NCBI GenBank assembly: GCA_019155185.1
Contig: CM032797.1
Location: forward strand, 7,302,881 to 7,366,880
DNA: 64,000 bases
Direction: 5' to 3'
Source of the DNA: Beaufortia kweichowensis
Taxonomy: Eukaryota > Chordata > Actinopteri > Cypriniformes > Gastromyzontidae
Part shown: positions 30,062 through 42,792 of the stretch, one piece after another
How positions within the stretch are numbered: the first letter of the stretch is position 1
How the letters are laid out: each line of letters opens with the position of its first letter
Notes under the pieces: model-generated
The model's input: only the letters and a program-made list of their open reading frames with translations
Databases searched by the model: none
Told to the model about the DNA's origin: nothing
Made by a program: the position numbers and the translations under genes

Positions 30062-30491
30062 CATGTATTTACAACACTCTCAAAACAGAGAAAATGTTGG
30101 ACACCATGCTTGTTTTTTACCTCATATTTATATATTCAGTTGTAGCTGTACAGTGGTCAAGCTTTTGTTTTTAAACATGTCAAACATGAAAATTTTACAA
30201 GCTAATTGATTTTCTACATCTAAAAGTGAGATTCACTTTGTAAACACCATGCTTACTAAAACCTGCATATGGAAGCTATATAGTAAGTGTGGATTAAAAT
30301 ATCTGTGTGAGTCAAAACTCACATTTACTGTAAGACTCTTGTGCACAAAAGTCGGATATTGACTGACAAGTTCAAAAAGGCAAAAATATGTATTTGATGT
30401 ACAGGACAATGTGTTATTTCCAGAGGTTTGTTAAATTAGATGTAATCATAGAGTTTACATTTATATTTGCTGTTATTGGAGAAATACAGAA
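30062..30491. other. Zinc-finger gene 3' UTR and intergenic DNA
   Basis: AT-rich and non-coding. A possible polyadenylation signal AATAAA lies at 30956-30961, beyond the fold-back element, but a nearer one could be used. Confidence 0.4.
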
Positions 30492-30912
30492 GTCTTTAAC
30501 CGCAACATAAAAAAAATTACGGTGAAGAAAAAATTAGAAACTATAGAATATTCCTCATAAATCCTAAAGATTTTCTTCTCTTAATCATATAAAAAAAAAT
30601 TGAAGAGAATTTTTTATCTTTTTTATATATTAAAATTTTCTTATCCTTTTTGATGATGAAAATTTTTTTTTAAGACAAATAATTTTTTCTTTAAACATTT
30701 TTTAAAGAGGAAATTGTCACAAAAAAATGTTTCCCATCTTCATCTTTCACCAAAAATTTCTGAAGAGGAATTTTTTTTTTGATGAAAATTATTTTTGATG
30801 AGGAATTCTTTTAAGAGTAAAAAGAGAAAAATCTTTAGGACTTAGGCTCCAGGAAGAAATATAAGGGGAAAAAAATTCTTTAGCGTATTTTTTTTACATT
30901 GCGGTTCTTCCG
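30492..30912. mobile_element. Long fold-back (palindromic) element, very A/T-rich
   Basis: The two arms pair over about 95 bases: AACCGCAAC (30498-30506) and AAATCCTAAAGATTTT (about 30560) on the left are mirrored by AAATCTTTAGGACTT (about 30828) and TTGCGGTT (30899-30906) on the right. The centre is a run of TTTT/GAAGA/GATGAA words. It is non-coding and resembles a non-autonomous fold-back transposon. Confidence 0.7.
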
Positions 30913-31439
30913 TAGAGAAACACTAAATGGGTTAATTTGTGTTTTGTTTAATAACAATAAAACAAATTTGAAAAGACTGTTTAATTCAAGAACGTGTCTA
31001 TTCATGTCTATAACTAATTTTTAGCAGATAATATTGACTTTTTACGTTTAAAAACATTTTAGTGATTGAAACACCACAAATCTTTTAATTATAATATTAT
31101 TAAATAACAGTTAAAACAATAGTTTTATCTTTCCTGTCCAGTCTTTTTGGTCAAGTGCCATATTGATTGTAGACTTGTAGGTCATCAGTTTTCACTCACA
31201 AGTTCACAGCATTTAGTGGTGTATAATACGCACATACACTACATACAACAGCTTCTTGAAATTATAATTATTTGAAAATAGAATAAAATTTCTAACCTGG
31301 TCATGCAGTGCCAAATTGATGACAATAATGTTAAAAGACATTTTTTTAAAAACTGGACATCACTTTTGTCCACTACTGTATGTCTTTCAACATAAACACA
31401 TACGCTAAATACATATAGAAAAGAAAAACTATTAAAGCC

Positions 31440-31690
31440 CTAAATGGAAAATGGGAAAAAAAAATCCTTATATGCTTTTCTGGAGGAAAAAAAATTTGAA
31501 GAGGAAAAAAAATGAAAAGGAAAAACTTTTTTTAAAGATGAAAAAAAATTGAAGATGAAAAAAAAATGTGAAGAGGGAAAGAATTTTGTTTTGAAAATAA
31601 CTCTTTTTTTAAGATGCACCTTTTTTTTTTTTAAAAAGGAACAAACATTTTTTGAAGAGAAGATGCATTTTTAAGAGAAGAAAATTATTA
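31440..31690. repeat. Second A-rich GAAGA/GATGAA block related to the fold-back element
   Basis: Contains CCTTATATGCTTTTCTGGAG, resembling the right arm of 30492-30912 read in reverse (CCTTATATTTCTTCCTGGAG), and the same AAAAAATTGAAGATG words. It is probably a partial or rearranged relative. Confidence 0.5.
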
Positions 31691-32255
31691 ACTCAAGAAT
31701 TTTTAATGTACAATTTCCAATGTTTCTCATGAAACACTTCATTCTAGGTTCCCTGTAAAAAACGTTTTGTCCATTTTTAAGGTAAATACATCTGGTGCAT
31801 TGAAAACATGATAATGAAGATAGGGCACAAAAGCCACATACACAACATGTAATAAATGATTTAAAAATACATTTCAGCAATCACAAAAATTAAGCAAAAG
31901 TGTTTCATTCATTACTTTTTGCAGCAGTTTACTTATACAGAATAAAAAATTTACATTCATTACTTTCTATTTTCTTCATTTTCACATGTTCCAGCTTCTT
32001 TCAGCTTGTCTTGAAAAAACATTTTCTTTTGTGCATTTCTAACTGTATAAAGTGCTGCACAGACTGAACAGACAGTCAGCAAGTGTGTGACATTATTGTT
32101 ATGGCAATCACACAATTCTCTGCAAATAATTCCAGAGACGATAACAGACTACGATTATTTAATTTTAAGATAAAGATAAAAGCCAAAGACAAGCATAACA
32201 GCTGAAACATGGAACACTCAAACACAACCAATGTTTTTAGGTTTCATAATTAAAA

Positions 32256-32510
32256 GTATGGATTTAATGGTTATGATGGGAATTGTACTGGTTTTAATGA
32301 AAACTATAATGGTTTATGTGGGTCTCTATTGGTAATGGGTTCTATTGATGGGATGTTATTTGGTGAATGGAAACCAATAGAACACCATTAAATGCTGTTG
32401 GGATAAGACCCAAAACACACATACATAATGGAATTTTGTAATGGTTTCAATGGTAAAATGCAAATGGTTGAAAATTGTATTTGCAATGGAAACCATTAGA
32501 AGTTAAATTT
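32256..32510. repeat. Dispersed repeat family R1, copy 3
   Basis: Shares GGATTTAATGGTTATGATGG, GGTAATGGGTTCTATTGATG, GGGATGTTATTTGG and GGAATTTTGTAATGG with the slco5a1 and gtpbp4 intronic copies. It lies just downstream (minus direction) of the finTRIM exon, where its missing exons would be expected. Confidence 0.7.
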
Positions 32511-32634
32511 TTTCCCAACAGATATTTTCTATATTCTAACCACTGTTTAATTCTACTGGCTATAACAAGTGTTTGTGTGTATTATGTATCTAAGTGTTTG
32601 TTTAATATAGTTGAATAATGCACTCCTGTCATAC

Positions 32635-33249
32635 CTGTTTCTCAGTCCTTGCCATGACACGTGAAACTGTGTTGTGGGTTTTGTGGTCGTACACAACACA
32701 CTCCATGCAAATACAGCGCTTTTCAGTACGGCAGTACATTTCTAGTAGTTTATCATGTTGAGAGCAGATCATCTCCTGAAGTCGTCCAGTGTCATCCGTC
32801 ATTTTGTGTCTCTTACTTTCGTGAAATTCTTCATGCCGTTCAAAATGGTTCTGACAGTATGATTCCAGGCACACCAGACAGGACTTTACAGCTTTTAGTT
32901 TTTCCCCAGTACAGACGTCACACTCCACATCTCCAGGTCCAGCATAACAGTGATCAGGACGAGCAGCTTGTAGTTTAGTCTTCTTCAGTTTCTCCATCAC
33001 TTCAGTCAGCATGATGTTTTTACCTAAAACAGGTCTTGGAGTGAAGGTCTGTCTGCACTGAGGACAGCTGTAGATTCTCTTCTGATCATCCTGATCCCAG
33101 CAGTCTGTAATACAGCTCATACAGTAACTGTGTCCACAGGGAATAGCCACTGGATCCTTCAGTAGATCCAGACAGATTGAACAGATGAACTGATCCTGAG
33201 CTACAGATATACTGGCTTCTGACATTTTACTGTGTTTTCTCCCATCCAC
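32635..33249 (-). CDS. finTRIM-like E3 ligase, isolated first coding exon (RING and two B-boxes)
   Basis: An intact reading frame of 205 codons ends at a splice donor (CAG/GTATGA, with an in-frame TGA at 32629 if unspliced). RING C3HC4 ligands are C23, C26, C38, H40, C43, C46, C62 and C65 (FICSICLDLLKDPVAIPCGH). It is followed by two B-boxes (CDVCTGEKLKAVKSCLVC; ICSQHDKLLEMYCRTEKRCI). Met9 (MSEASISVAQDQF) is an alternative start resembling typical fish TRIMs. finTRIMs are a fish-specific expanded family with roles in antiviral signalling. No coiled-coil or B30.2/SPRY exon is recognisable down to 30062, so the gene is truncated, has a very long intron interrupted by the zinc-finger gene, or makes a RING/B-box-only protein. 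Confidence 0.8.
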
Positions 33250-33366
33250 TGAACAACTGATTATTTATTTTTATTGCAGAAAAATAGGCGTGTCTGTGAG
33301 ACACCTGTACTTTCAGCATAATCATTTATAATGAAAATGTCCAGTAGATGTCAGTATTACACTTGC

Positions 33367-33590
33367 CAGTATGGCATATTTACCTAAAACAACTATTGGT
33401 CTGAATCTTTGTATGCACTGGTTAACTGTAGTATCTTTTCTGATGACCATCCTGATCCGAGTCGTCATTAATACAGCTCATACAGTAACTGTATTCACGG
33501 GGAATGATCACTGGATCCTTCGCCAGATTGGACTGATCAGAACTGGTCCTGAGCTGCGGAAATACGGGTCTCTGGCATTTTATAGCATGT
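33367..33590 (-). pseudogene. Decayed duplicate of the finTRIM RING exon
   Basis: The minus strand aligns to the RING part of the neighbouring exon: shared words include AATACAGCTCATACAGTAAC, CACTGGATCCTTC and TTACCTAAAACA (plus-strand reading). Frames are broken, the two leading RING cysteines are lost and CGHSYCMSC has become REYSYCMSC. It lies 120 bp upstream of the intact exon, which suggests tandem duplication. Confidence 0.8.
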
Positions 33591-35131
33591 GTTCCCAACT
33601 CCTGAACAACTAGTTTAGTGTCGTTAACTTGAACTAGAAAGTTAAAACTGTTTCTGCGTTTGAGAAACGTGAGCAAAAAGCCGTGTCTCTTCTTCGGCGC
33701 GTAAATCTTCGGCAAGTGGGCGTCAACGAATGACGTCATTGTGGAGTTGGCGTATGGAAATTGATTATCTGCACTGCATTGTACTTTCATGTTTAATCGC
33801 TGTTTTTTGGCATATGGGTTCTCTTATTCTCTAAATTGCTATTGTTATAATGCTATTGTATTTTTTATATTTACCATTTAACAACATATAGCATAGCATA
33901 TAACATGTTAAGAAAAAACAAAAATAGTAATTAACCATCGTACTTGACTATAAAAATAAAAATCTGGGTTTGTTTTGTAAATGTAAATGTTATTGTGCTT
34001 TTATTAGAAAAAAACCCGTTTATTATTAGATATTACATTTGCATTAAACACCCACTTTAAGCTTTTGTCAAATTTACAATTAATTTAGATTTTTCTCAAC
34101 AAAAAATTAGTACCTGTATATGTGTGTGTATTCAGTCATTTAGCATGTTCATGTTAAGTATTAATTGGCAACATTTTCAAAACGATCATTTAGTTTTACA
34201 CATATATTTTAATTAAACAAAACATTCTTCTGCACAAAGTTCATAATAAAAGTGTCCGCTAGATGTCAGTATTAAGATCTGATCATGTATCGGATTTGTT
34301 TAGGTTAGAATCTTATATAAAAACACCTTTAAATGTTCATTCTGAAGTACCAGTTTAGACACATTTTCTGATGTTTAAACAGTCCTTCTGAATAGATTTC
34401 CTGAAAAAAAGACTCTTCTTTGATAATTGAGAAATTACACCTGTTTACTGTAAATGACACAGGCCAGATTGTTTTAACTGTTCTGATATATTGTTTTTTT
34501 AATTCTTCGGCTACAACTGTAGCCACCCTGTGTCAATAAGATGGCATTAAGCAACTCTGTAAATGTGTACTCACTGTAGAGTGGCAAGATATTTACCGAA
34601 TATAAATTGAGCTGAAAGTCACAGTAAACGAGTAGTATGAAAATGTTTTATAAAAAAGTTGTGAACACAATAAGAAATGTATTCCAGGCACATGGAAATA
34701 TTAAAAAGCCTTTTTGGAAGAGCAACATCTCAAAAGAGATGTTTTGGAGTTCATCATGGTATCAAACAATGGAACAAACATGGCTTGATAACCTCACCTG
34801 TGACTACAGAGACTACAGAGCCAGATGTTGCCAAAACGTTTACCATCAAAATCAATGAAAACAAATATAGGAAGGGCAAAATGTATAGCTCATATCATCC
34901 CATAGCTAAATGCTTCTTAATGTATGTTCTTCTGAAGGGTGTATGGGTTGATTTGCACTTTGCCCTAACAAATAAGATTAACTATTGATGCATGTTTAAC
35001 AAACAAGAAAACAGGATAACAACCTCTAGGTTGTTGACACTCTCCCTATTTGAAAAAACCTCTGTCATAACATCAGTCAGTCTAAAGTAGTCAGTTTGCT
35101 GTCTGACACGGGTGTTCACATTGATACAACT
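33591..35131. other. Intergenic DNA between the TRIM remnant and apom
   Basis: AT-rich. A 30-bp piece, GTCC(A/G)(G/C)TAGATGTCAGTATTA, occurs at about 33339-33360 and again at about 34253-34275, probably from the TRIM-area duplication. Overlapping open frames at 34637-34988 show no recognisable domain. The apom promoter should be within the last few hundred bases. Confidence 0.45.
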
Positions 35132-36473
35132 ATGCTTGACACATTATGGGGGCTTTTCGGCACAGCAATGGCTTTGATATATGCAGGGCTGCAGGGCATG
35201 GTGCCATGTCTTCCTCCAGGTCCTCTCTCCACCTCTGTCATAAACACTGATCAGGTAAGAGCATTAAAGTTACTCTACAGTTGATAGAAAGTAATGTGTG
35301 TTCATGAGCAACATGCCTTTAAATGACTCAACCGGTCATCATTAGTAATCTAATGATTCTGTAAACAAATGAACGCGACAATAATATTATACAAGATTAA
35401 ACATGTTTAATGAAACATCTGTATTCTTTGTTTTGCAGTATGTGGGCTATTGGTATTTTGTAGCAGCAGCCGTGTGGGATGAAGATGACCTCAAGTCCTT
35501 CAAGGGCACTGACAGCTCTGTTCTTAACATTCAGAAAGGTGCAAACTACACCCTGACAGTGACCGAACACTGGCGCAGGTGAGTGGAAAAAGAAAAACAC
35601 TGGCCTAAGAATTGTTCAGATGTTTTATATGTGTCAAGCATGTAACCAATCTGCTTTTAATGACATTACAGTGGAGAGCAGTGCCAGACCAAAACATCAA
35701 ACTTCTGGGCTCACCCTATGACAGATCCATTCCTGTTTAGAGAAGGTACCAACTGATGTATAACTTAGTAAATACAATATCTACCAGAGTTGCATGGATC
35801 TGATTCTTAACACAATTAAAACTGTGTCCCTGTCATATGAGCAGATTTCGATGAGATCGCAATGGTCTGGGATGGCAAATGGATAAACTGCCCATCATGT
35901 ATCATAATATTGATTATAGATGACAACGACCAAGTCAGCACTATGTTATTTTGTCAGTATCATTTATATCTTCATGTAAAATTATTCACTAATATTGCTG
36001 TTTGGATTAGTTCAAAAGGAGTTTTTGAACCAAGATCTGTTTAATATACAAAATCTGTCCATCTTGCATTGCAGCTCGAGATAAAAAGACACCAGATGCA
36101 GTGATGGAGGAATTTAAATCAAAAACAGAATGTCTTCTTATGGAAGATTTTATGAAGGCGCCTCTAACAAAAGGTAGGCGAAACTTGATATCTGCCTCTA
36201 ACGTTTTGTAATATTATAAGTATTACAAAACAAAATACCAATATGATAAAAGTGTGGGGAAAGCATACGATGAGGTCAATGATGTCCAATGATTAATGTA
36301 AAACTGTATAAAATGCATAAACAGCAATCTATATTTTTTAGGTTATTGTGAATGATGACACGGTTTAAAATAAAGGTAAGGTAAAACATTGAGGTGTTTT
36401 TTTTGTACTGAAAATGACATTTGTTTTACAAACTGAAGTTATATGATAACTTTCAATTTCAGGTCGCCAGTAG
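35132..36473 (+). CDS. apom: Apolipoprotein M-like lipocalin, complete
   Basis: Six exons join in frame: 35132-35254, 35439-35578, 35672-35745, 35845-35952, 36075-36173, 36463-36473, giving 184 residues (human ApoM 188). ApoM is an HDL-associated lipocalin that carries sphingosine-1-phosphate. The N terminus is hydrophobic (MLDTLWGLFGTAMALIYAGL), like the retained signal anchor of ApoM. PCLPPGPL is followed by the lipocalin GxW box in YVGYWYFVAAAV. Later parts match in order: TNFWAHP-like strand, WDGKWINCPSC, TMLFSRDKKTPDAVMEEFKS, ECL. The exon 4 donor (GTCAGT at 35953) was chosen because it restores phase and the MLF-S-R join aligns to the ApoM FLLYNR region. The last exon adds only the final three residues (GRQ). 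Paralog status within fishes is unknown. Confidence 0.85.
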
Positions 36474-36592
36474 CCGCAGAGATCTTCATGTGATATTCGC
36501 GGTTACGGGTTCTGCTTTTGACAAAGTGTCTTAATTATAGTCTGTGATTTGATTTAAAGGCTGCTTTGAACAAATACAACTGAACAAGTTTC

Positions 36593-36598
36593 AATAAA
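36593..36598 (+). terminator. apom polyadenylation signal AATAAA
   Basis: AATAAA (within TTTCAATAAAGAG) lies 120 bases after the apom stop codon. Confidence 0.65.
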
Positions 36599-36599
36599 G

Positions 36600-38915
36600 A
36601 GTTAGTAAAAACTAAAACTTCGATTATTAAAATTATAATCATTAGGTATAAATATAAAAACACTGGTATTGTATATTCTCAATAAAAGAACATATTTAAG
36701 TAACATCGCCAGAAAAATAAAATAGCTATGCAAACATAAACACTGTGGATGTGAATACATAGTAAAAACAATAGCTATGAGTTGCTATAATTTTGATTCA
36801 GTATTAATATAAAAACCAATATCCAATATTGACAAAAATCTGGCAAAATCTGTGGTTAAGCAAAGACTGTGTAGATGTATAAAAAATATAAATGAAAAAA
36901 TTATAAAGATATATTTAAAACATTGTGGGCCTATATAGGTGTGAAATTTGATAACAAAATACAACAAAAACTATATATAAAAACTTTAATAATAGATAAA
37001 CAGTATTTCTAAAAATACACTGTAAAAATATGAACCTTAAAAACATTCAAGGCCTAATACATTTTAAGGCCTTTCAATTTTATAATACTTAACGTTCAAA
37101 TGTACCTGTGCAAATTATATAAATCCATTTAATTTTAAGATTACATTTTACAGTGTATACATGAAATAGACCAATTTCACATTTCACTTTCACATGCAGT
37201 GGAAAACAACAGTTTAACTAAAGTAATTATCATGTGCCACAAGTTCTTGTGCCATCTTGTGTTGTCTACAGTAAGTGGTGTTAAAGAGTCACTACAGTCA
37301 TTTTTACACTATCCTTTGGTATGAAATTACACCCAATCATAATTTCTTAAAATTCTTTTTCATTTTGACTCTGTACTCAGTTACATAATTCTACAATCAG
37401 CAAGACATGAAACAAACTAACACAAAGCAATACACAAGATTTTTCCTTTAGTCATTTTTGTCTAGCTTGATTGTTCTTATATTATGTTCATCATTTTCAT
37501 ATAATGATTATTATTGTTATATAGAAGACACCTTAAGTTAAATATTGACTAGTTTACAGCATGTTTAATAAGTCCCGAAATACCACGTTTCATTGTTCAT
37601 AAGTAAAACAAACAGATGTTTAAGAAACACATTGAATACAGGCTACAGGCTAAATGCACTTAAATAATTAACTTTTCCCTTTTTATATTTATCTTGGCTG
37701 GGTCTCCAACATGTTTGCATTCAGACGTTTAGAACCATAAAGCTCTAAAATTTAATTCTTCACTTTTGCTTTGCTTTTGTTTCCTCATGAATGCCTTTGT
37801 TCCCTTCAAAACTGGGATGCCTTTCCACCATCCGCTATAAACTCTTTTAGTAAGAATTTATTTTATAAGTTAAAACTTTAACCACAGAAACTGATTGTCC
37901 AGCAGACCAGTCAGTCCTACCAAAATTGTTTATATAGTGCTTAAAAAAAATACATCCTAGGTTTTGTTATTTATTGCTGGTAAATTATTTAATACTTACC
38001 ATAATTAAAAATATAATACCATAATTTAAAATATTTATTATGTTCTCTTCTTACTCATGTAAGAATCTGTGACGGCAGCTGCCTTGTATAAATGTCACAG
38101 AAAATGTCACAGAAAATATACACTACATGTAAAACATGGCTTTGCTATGGCAGCACCCCTGCAAACAGGGTTTCATTTTATTATAAGTGCAATACTGTTT
38201 AATAAATCTATTTATTGTGCTTTTATAAGCAGCACTTTTGTGACCTATTGACTCACACAACAGTGATCTGCGTGTGGCCCTGGCAAAAGGCAATGACACT
38301 CCATCTTTGTGTATCAAAGGCACTTGACAAATATGAGGCATTTATGCAAAGCAAAACTGGCACTTTTTTAGAAATGTTATATTAACAAATTTAATATTAA
38401 CAATAACGTATCAACCAGTTAAATAAGTTTAATGTTTCTACAACACTATTGAATTACGTGTTGCAGCAAAACATTTCTATTCCATTTGATAATCAGAGCG
38501 ATAAACACATAAAGCTCCAGTCACCATGTTAAAGACCCCAACCAAGCCAACTGACACAGTTCACCTCTTGTCATGCAAGGCATCTTCACTGACTTTTAGA
38601 GAATCTTTTAAAATGCAGTCCAGTCTTTCATTTAGAAAGACGAATCAAATTCTTAAGCTGCCTGATCATCCTGCATTGATATGTTTAAAACACTTTTAAA
38701 TAAAATGCATACTTTTCTTAGCATGTGACAGAACTTTCATTATTGGTCCCGTTTAAACTTTCGAATCCTTTATAAATATTTAGATTCTTGCATCTGAACA
38801 GTGAAAGCACCCAACACAAAAACTGTATCTATAATTATCATATGATGTGCATTTAATCAGTCTCACTTCCTGTGTTTTTTAACACACTTCGGTCAGGTAT
38901 GCACATGGGTCCATC
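36600..38915. other. Intergenic DNA between convergent apom and tmem71
   Basis: AT-rich. Apart from the inverted-repeat element at 37018-37155, no gene or RNA was recognised. It includes the tmem71 3' UTR at the right side. Confidence 0.5.
37018..37155. mobile_element. 138-bp MITE with CACTGTAAAA ends and TA target duplication
   Basis: CACTGTAAAAATATG at the left is mirrored by ATTTTACAGTG at the right, with TA on both sides (37016-37017, 37156-37157). TA duplication suggests a mariner/Tc-type mobilisation system. Non-coding. Confidence 0.8.
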
Positions 38916-41225
38916 TCACTCGTTTCTGGAGGTGATGTCCTGTAGGAGAGACACAGAGCTGATGTTAGATTCTTTAAAGAATAATCTCATACTTTTGTAT
39001 GTGGGCACAGAAATGCAATACAGTGAGATTTAGATTTTGAGCAGAATCTCACCTCAGTCTTTGCTCTCCTCCAGCCGACTGCTGCTCCAGGTTTGGACAT
39101 ACCTGAGAGACAGACAGCGGAAAAAAAAAATAAAGGTAGTGAAAGAGGATAATATTATTTTCTGTAACCTAATCCTTCTATAGTAAACCTGCTTATGAAA
39201 CTACACATTCTGTGACCATTGTATTTTGTAACTATGACTTTAATATTCTCCAAATTCACTCTGATGATGTTTAGTGTCTTGAACATTTTTGTAACATGTT
39301 TAAAGCATTTTGACTTGATACGAACAGTGACAGTCTTATAGCAGATTCACCAAATCATGCACAATATTCCAAAGAAAACAATGTTTTTTTCTTGGTAAAC
39401 TGTTATCATAGTATACTAACGTTCTGTACTGCTGATCTCTCTTCAGCAGTACATCACTTTAACTAATTACATCCTACATTTTTCTCACAAATATACTGTT
39501 TTGCTGAAAAATAGATCATGTTATAAAAATTAAATGGGTTGTGAATTCACCCTATAGTATGAATCACTTGACTATTTTTCTCTGTTTTATCTACTCACAT
39601 AAAGATATAAATAGGATGAAGAAGGCCATTGCTGCAGAAACACCTGCCAGCTTCCACCTGTAAAGCATTAAAACATCATAATGTGATAAAAAAAATATCT
39701 CCTCCTTTTTTAATTAGTTATGAGCCAGAACAGATCTCTTCATATCAAACAGTTTCTTTACCTGGATGAGATGGCAATGCAAAGACACAAAATAAGAATA
39801 AAGATGAGAACTTTCAGCAACACAGAGTCTGAAATAAACAAAAAACAATCACAATAAAATTAATGATAACTCACATCAATTTTTATTGTTTTGGTTTTTA
39901 TTGTTTGTTCTTGCCTTCTTTCTCACCTGATAATGTCTTGCTGGATGAACTACAACTGTTGAGATGACACATGGATGGGGGAGGAACATCCAGAAGGCCA
40001 CTCACTGATTGACTAAACTGTTCATGGGTGGAGCATGACTCAGTCTGAGGCTCCTCCTCTTCAAGAAGAGTCTGTGGAGACACTTTATCTGGAGAGTGAA
40101 CAGGATCGGTGGGATCTGCACATATACAGGAAGAAACATATACATGTTCATAAAACAACACACAAATTAAATAATACACAATTTAATATAAGAAAAAAAA
40201 AAAAAGTAGAAGCTATTACAGTCCTGACCATTATCCTAAAATGCACAATTTAGTTACATGATGTTTCTAACCGTATGTGAAGCTGATGGTTTCATCTTTT
40301 TCATACGAATGATCTAACTCCATCCATGAGGAGGACTGGAGGGAGGTGACAGGGTCAGATCTTCTAAAAACACTTCCTTCCAGCCAGGACTGGCATGATT
40401 GGCTTACATCGCTTAAAAGGCTGGCCAGTGATCTTCTCGCTTTGCGCCTTCGTCTGAATATTCTACAATCAAAATCCATACAATCAATTTTATTATGTAC
40501 CTTATATGACACATAATACAAATTTTAAAGATACACATTTTTCAAAATCATTATAACTTCCATATTACTTTTAAGGATAAAGACATATATACAGAAACAT
40601 TCCCATAAAACCCACCGGACAAGATTCTCTTTGTATGACACGGTGGTGTGTGACGGTGTCAGGGTAACGTTACCCTCGTCATCTGTGCTGAAACTGTCTT
40701 CTGTTAGTACATAATAACCATTAGCTAGTAGGCGGGGACTTCGCCGACAAGCACACACCGAGCCTGTTAGCGGATTGGTGGAGAAACACTCATAGGAGGA
40801 GTCAGAGAAGTGGGAGAGGTCAAAACTAAAAAAAGAGAAACATTGATAAGCACATAGATATTAACAAACACTAGAAGAAACAAACAAGGATGATGGTAAA
40901 AATAAATAAATGTCTGTACCTGTGACAAACATGTTCAGCCTCCAAGCTCCTGGTCTTGATCGGAGAACCTATCAAAAATATCAAGTCAACAAAGTGTGTG
41001 CGAGATGGATAGAGAATGAGAGAGAGACCAAAACTTTCCTAAAGTATGCAATAAAATGACCAGAGATTTTACCTAATTTCTCCTTATTGTATGTTGTTAC
41101 TGTGTTGTATTGTTTGTCTCTTGTTTTATGTGTAATGCTTTGGCAAAATTGCATGTACAGATAATCATGTCAGAGATATGAGATATAAAAACATACTTAC
41201 TCGTAACAGCTCCTCTAAAAAACAT
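38916..41225 (-). CDS. tmem71: Transmembrane protein 71, complete
   Basis: Nine coding exons join in frame on the minus strand: 41225-41201, 40968-40920, 40825-40616, 40462-40272, 40115-39927, 39828-39762, 39657-39599, 39102-39053, 38939-38916, giving 287 residues (human TMEM71 about 295). The molecular function of TMEM71 is not known. The conserved block is SSYECFSTNPLTGS, ACRRSPRLLANGYYVLTEDS, SHTTVSYKENLVR and IFRRRRKARRSLASLL. The middle is acidic and variable. Two hydrophobic segments follow (VLLKVLIFILILCLCIAI and WKLAGVSAAMAFFILFI), then a short tail ending TEDITSRNE. The start MFFRGAVTSSPIKTRSLEAE is the first ATG of exon 41201-41225; a non-coding first exon probably lies near 42793-42850. 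Confidence 0.92.
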
Positions 41226-42792
41226 GACTCACACTGCTGCCAAACCTGTAATACAATTACATTTTTGTTAAATATCTTAAATGATTATTCTTTTATTTGA
41301 CATCGCAATTTTATTAGACAAACCATATGCATTTGCATTTAACCATATGCATTTAACACACATGCTCATTTTCAACCTGTCCAAGGGAGGCTAGTTGTTA
41401 ATAAAAAATAAATAAAGAAACCAAACAATACACAATACAATACAATAGTTACAATACACAAAAAGTAATAATAACAAATGGAAATTATACATAATTAATC
41501 TACATAAAATACCACTAACTCGGAATCTGTACAGCTACCAAGCATCTACTTTATACAAATATACAAATGAAAGATACATAATATACATAATAAACATAAT
41601 TTACAGTGTTGTTTTAATTATTAAGTACTGAGAGGGATGCTGGGAATAAAAAGCTAAGGGATGGGAGGGGGGTTCAGAGAGCCATGTTGATCCAGATGGG
41701 GATGATGCTGGCAAAGTGGGAGGAGACCAGTTACTATACTTCCTGTTAACCATTTCCTGTCTGGAGCCAAACTTATTGGCTGAACAGACTGTCACTTGTG
41801 TCTGTATGTGTGCTCACTGGAGAACAAGCCAGGAAAGAGACCAAAGACTAAAATGGGGCAGTACAATAATGGCTCACATAGTAACCCGTTTGTTTTTGTT
41901 CAAAAAGAATTTCCCAGAGTGATCACATGACACATTTGTGTTTGTGTTGGAACAGAAAGTCCCCCAAACCCCCTCTATCTCTTTTCTTTTCTCTCTATCA
42001 CACATTTCTTGTATTTACGATGTTGACATTTAAAATGGCAACAAGAGAAAGGCATGTAAAACTCATCACCAGTATGCCTGAGTTACAAAACATGAGTTCT
42101 TACAAAGCAACTACTGCAACAACAACACTTGCACTGAAATTCTCTCTAACCACAAAACCACACATGCGAATTAACCACAAAACAACCTCATAAATAAGCT
42201 CAGTATATATAAATCAAATCAGCAATGTATTTTATTGAGTTTTACTTATTTTATTTTCATAAAGGAAAGGGTATTTCATACCCTTATATAATTCTAAGAG
42301 AAAAGTCCGAAAAGAAAATATCCACGTAAATGTAACTGTGACTCCTGAAACTTAAGTTTACAATAGGAATAAAAAAAATAAATCTGGGGAAATCAAAACA
42401 AAATATTTAGCAAAAACTAGCATTTAAAAAATATATTTTAATTGTTTTTAAAATATATTGCAGTCTTTCAGTTTTATTTTGACTACAGGCGCTCGTGCAT
42501 TCTTTGTGCTCCGCGGCCCGCAGCAGATAACGCAAAAATCAAACAGATACCCGTGACTTTCAGTTTATTCCTTATATGTTAATTGTACAAAGTTGCAAAT
42601 CTAAAATCCCCAAAACGTATAAAACAAATACGTGAATATAATAACCGAAGCGTAAAGTGATACAAACATCCGGTTGCCTCTTTCAACATTCTTAAGCGCT
42701 TAATCCGCATCGCAAAGGCTAGCAAAAGCCTGTTTTGCGCTTATTCAGTCCAATACATTAAAAGGCGAAAAAAATAAATAAATAAGGCTTAC
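41226..42792. other. tmem71 5' intron
   Basis: No coding exon was found. A GC-richer stretch with ETS-like CTTCCTGT (41738) and an ATTGG box (41774) around 41640-41830 could be regulatory. The rest is AT-rich. Confidence 0.4.

Noticed and set aside
29379..30209. Long frames overlapping the zinc-finger exon in other frames and on the minus strand
   Set aside because: They shadow the C2H2 exon; only the + frame ending at 30061 has zinc ligands and TGERPY linkers.
34637..34988. Two overlapping frames of 73 and 103 codons before apom
   Set aside because: No recognisable domain, no splice structure tying them to apom, and no start context; left as unexplained intergenic DNA.
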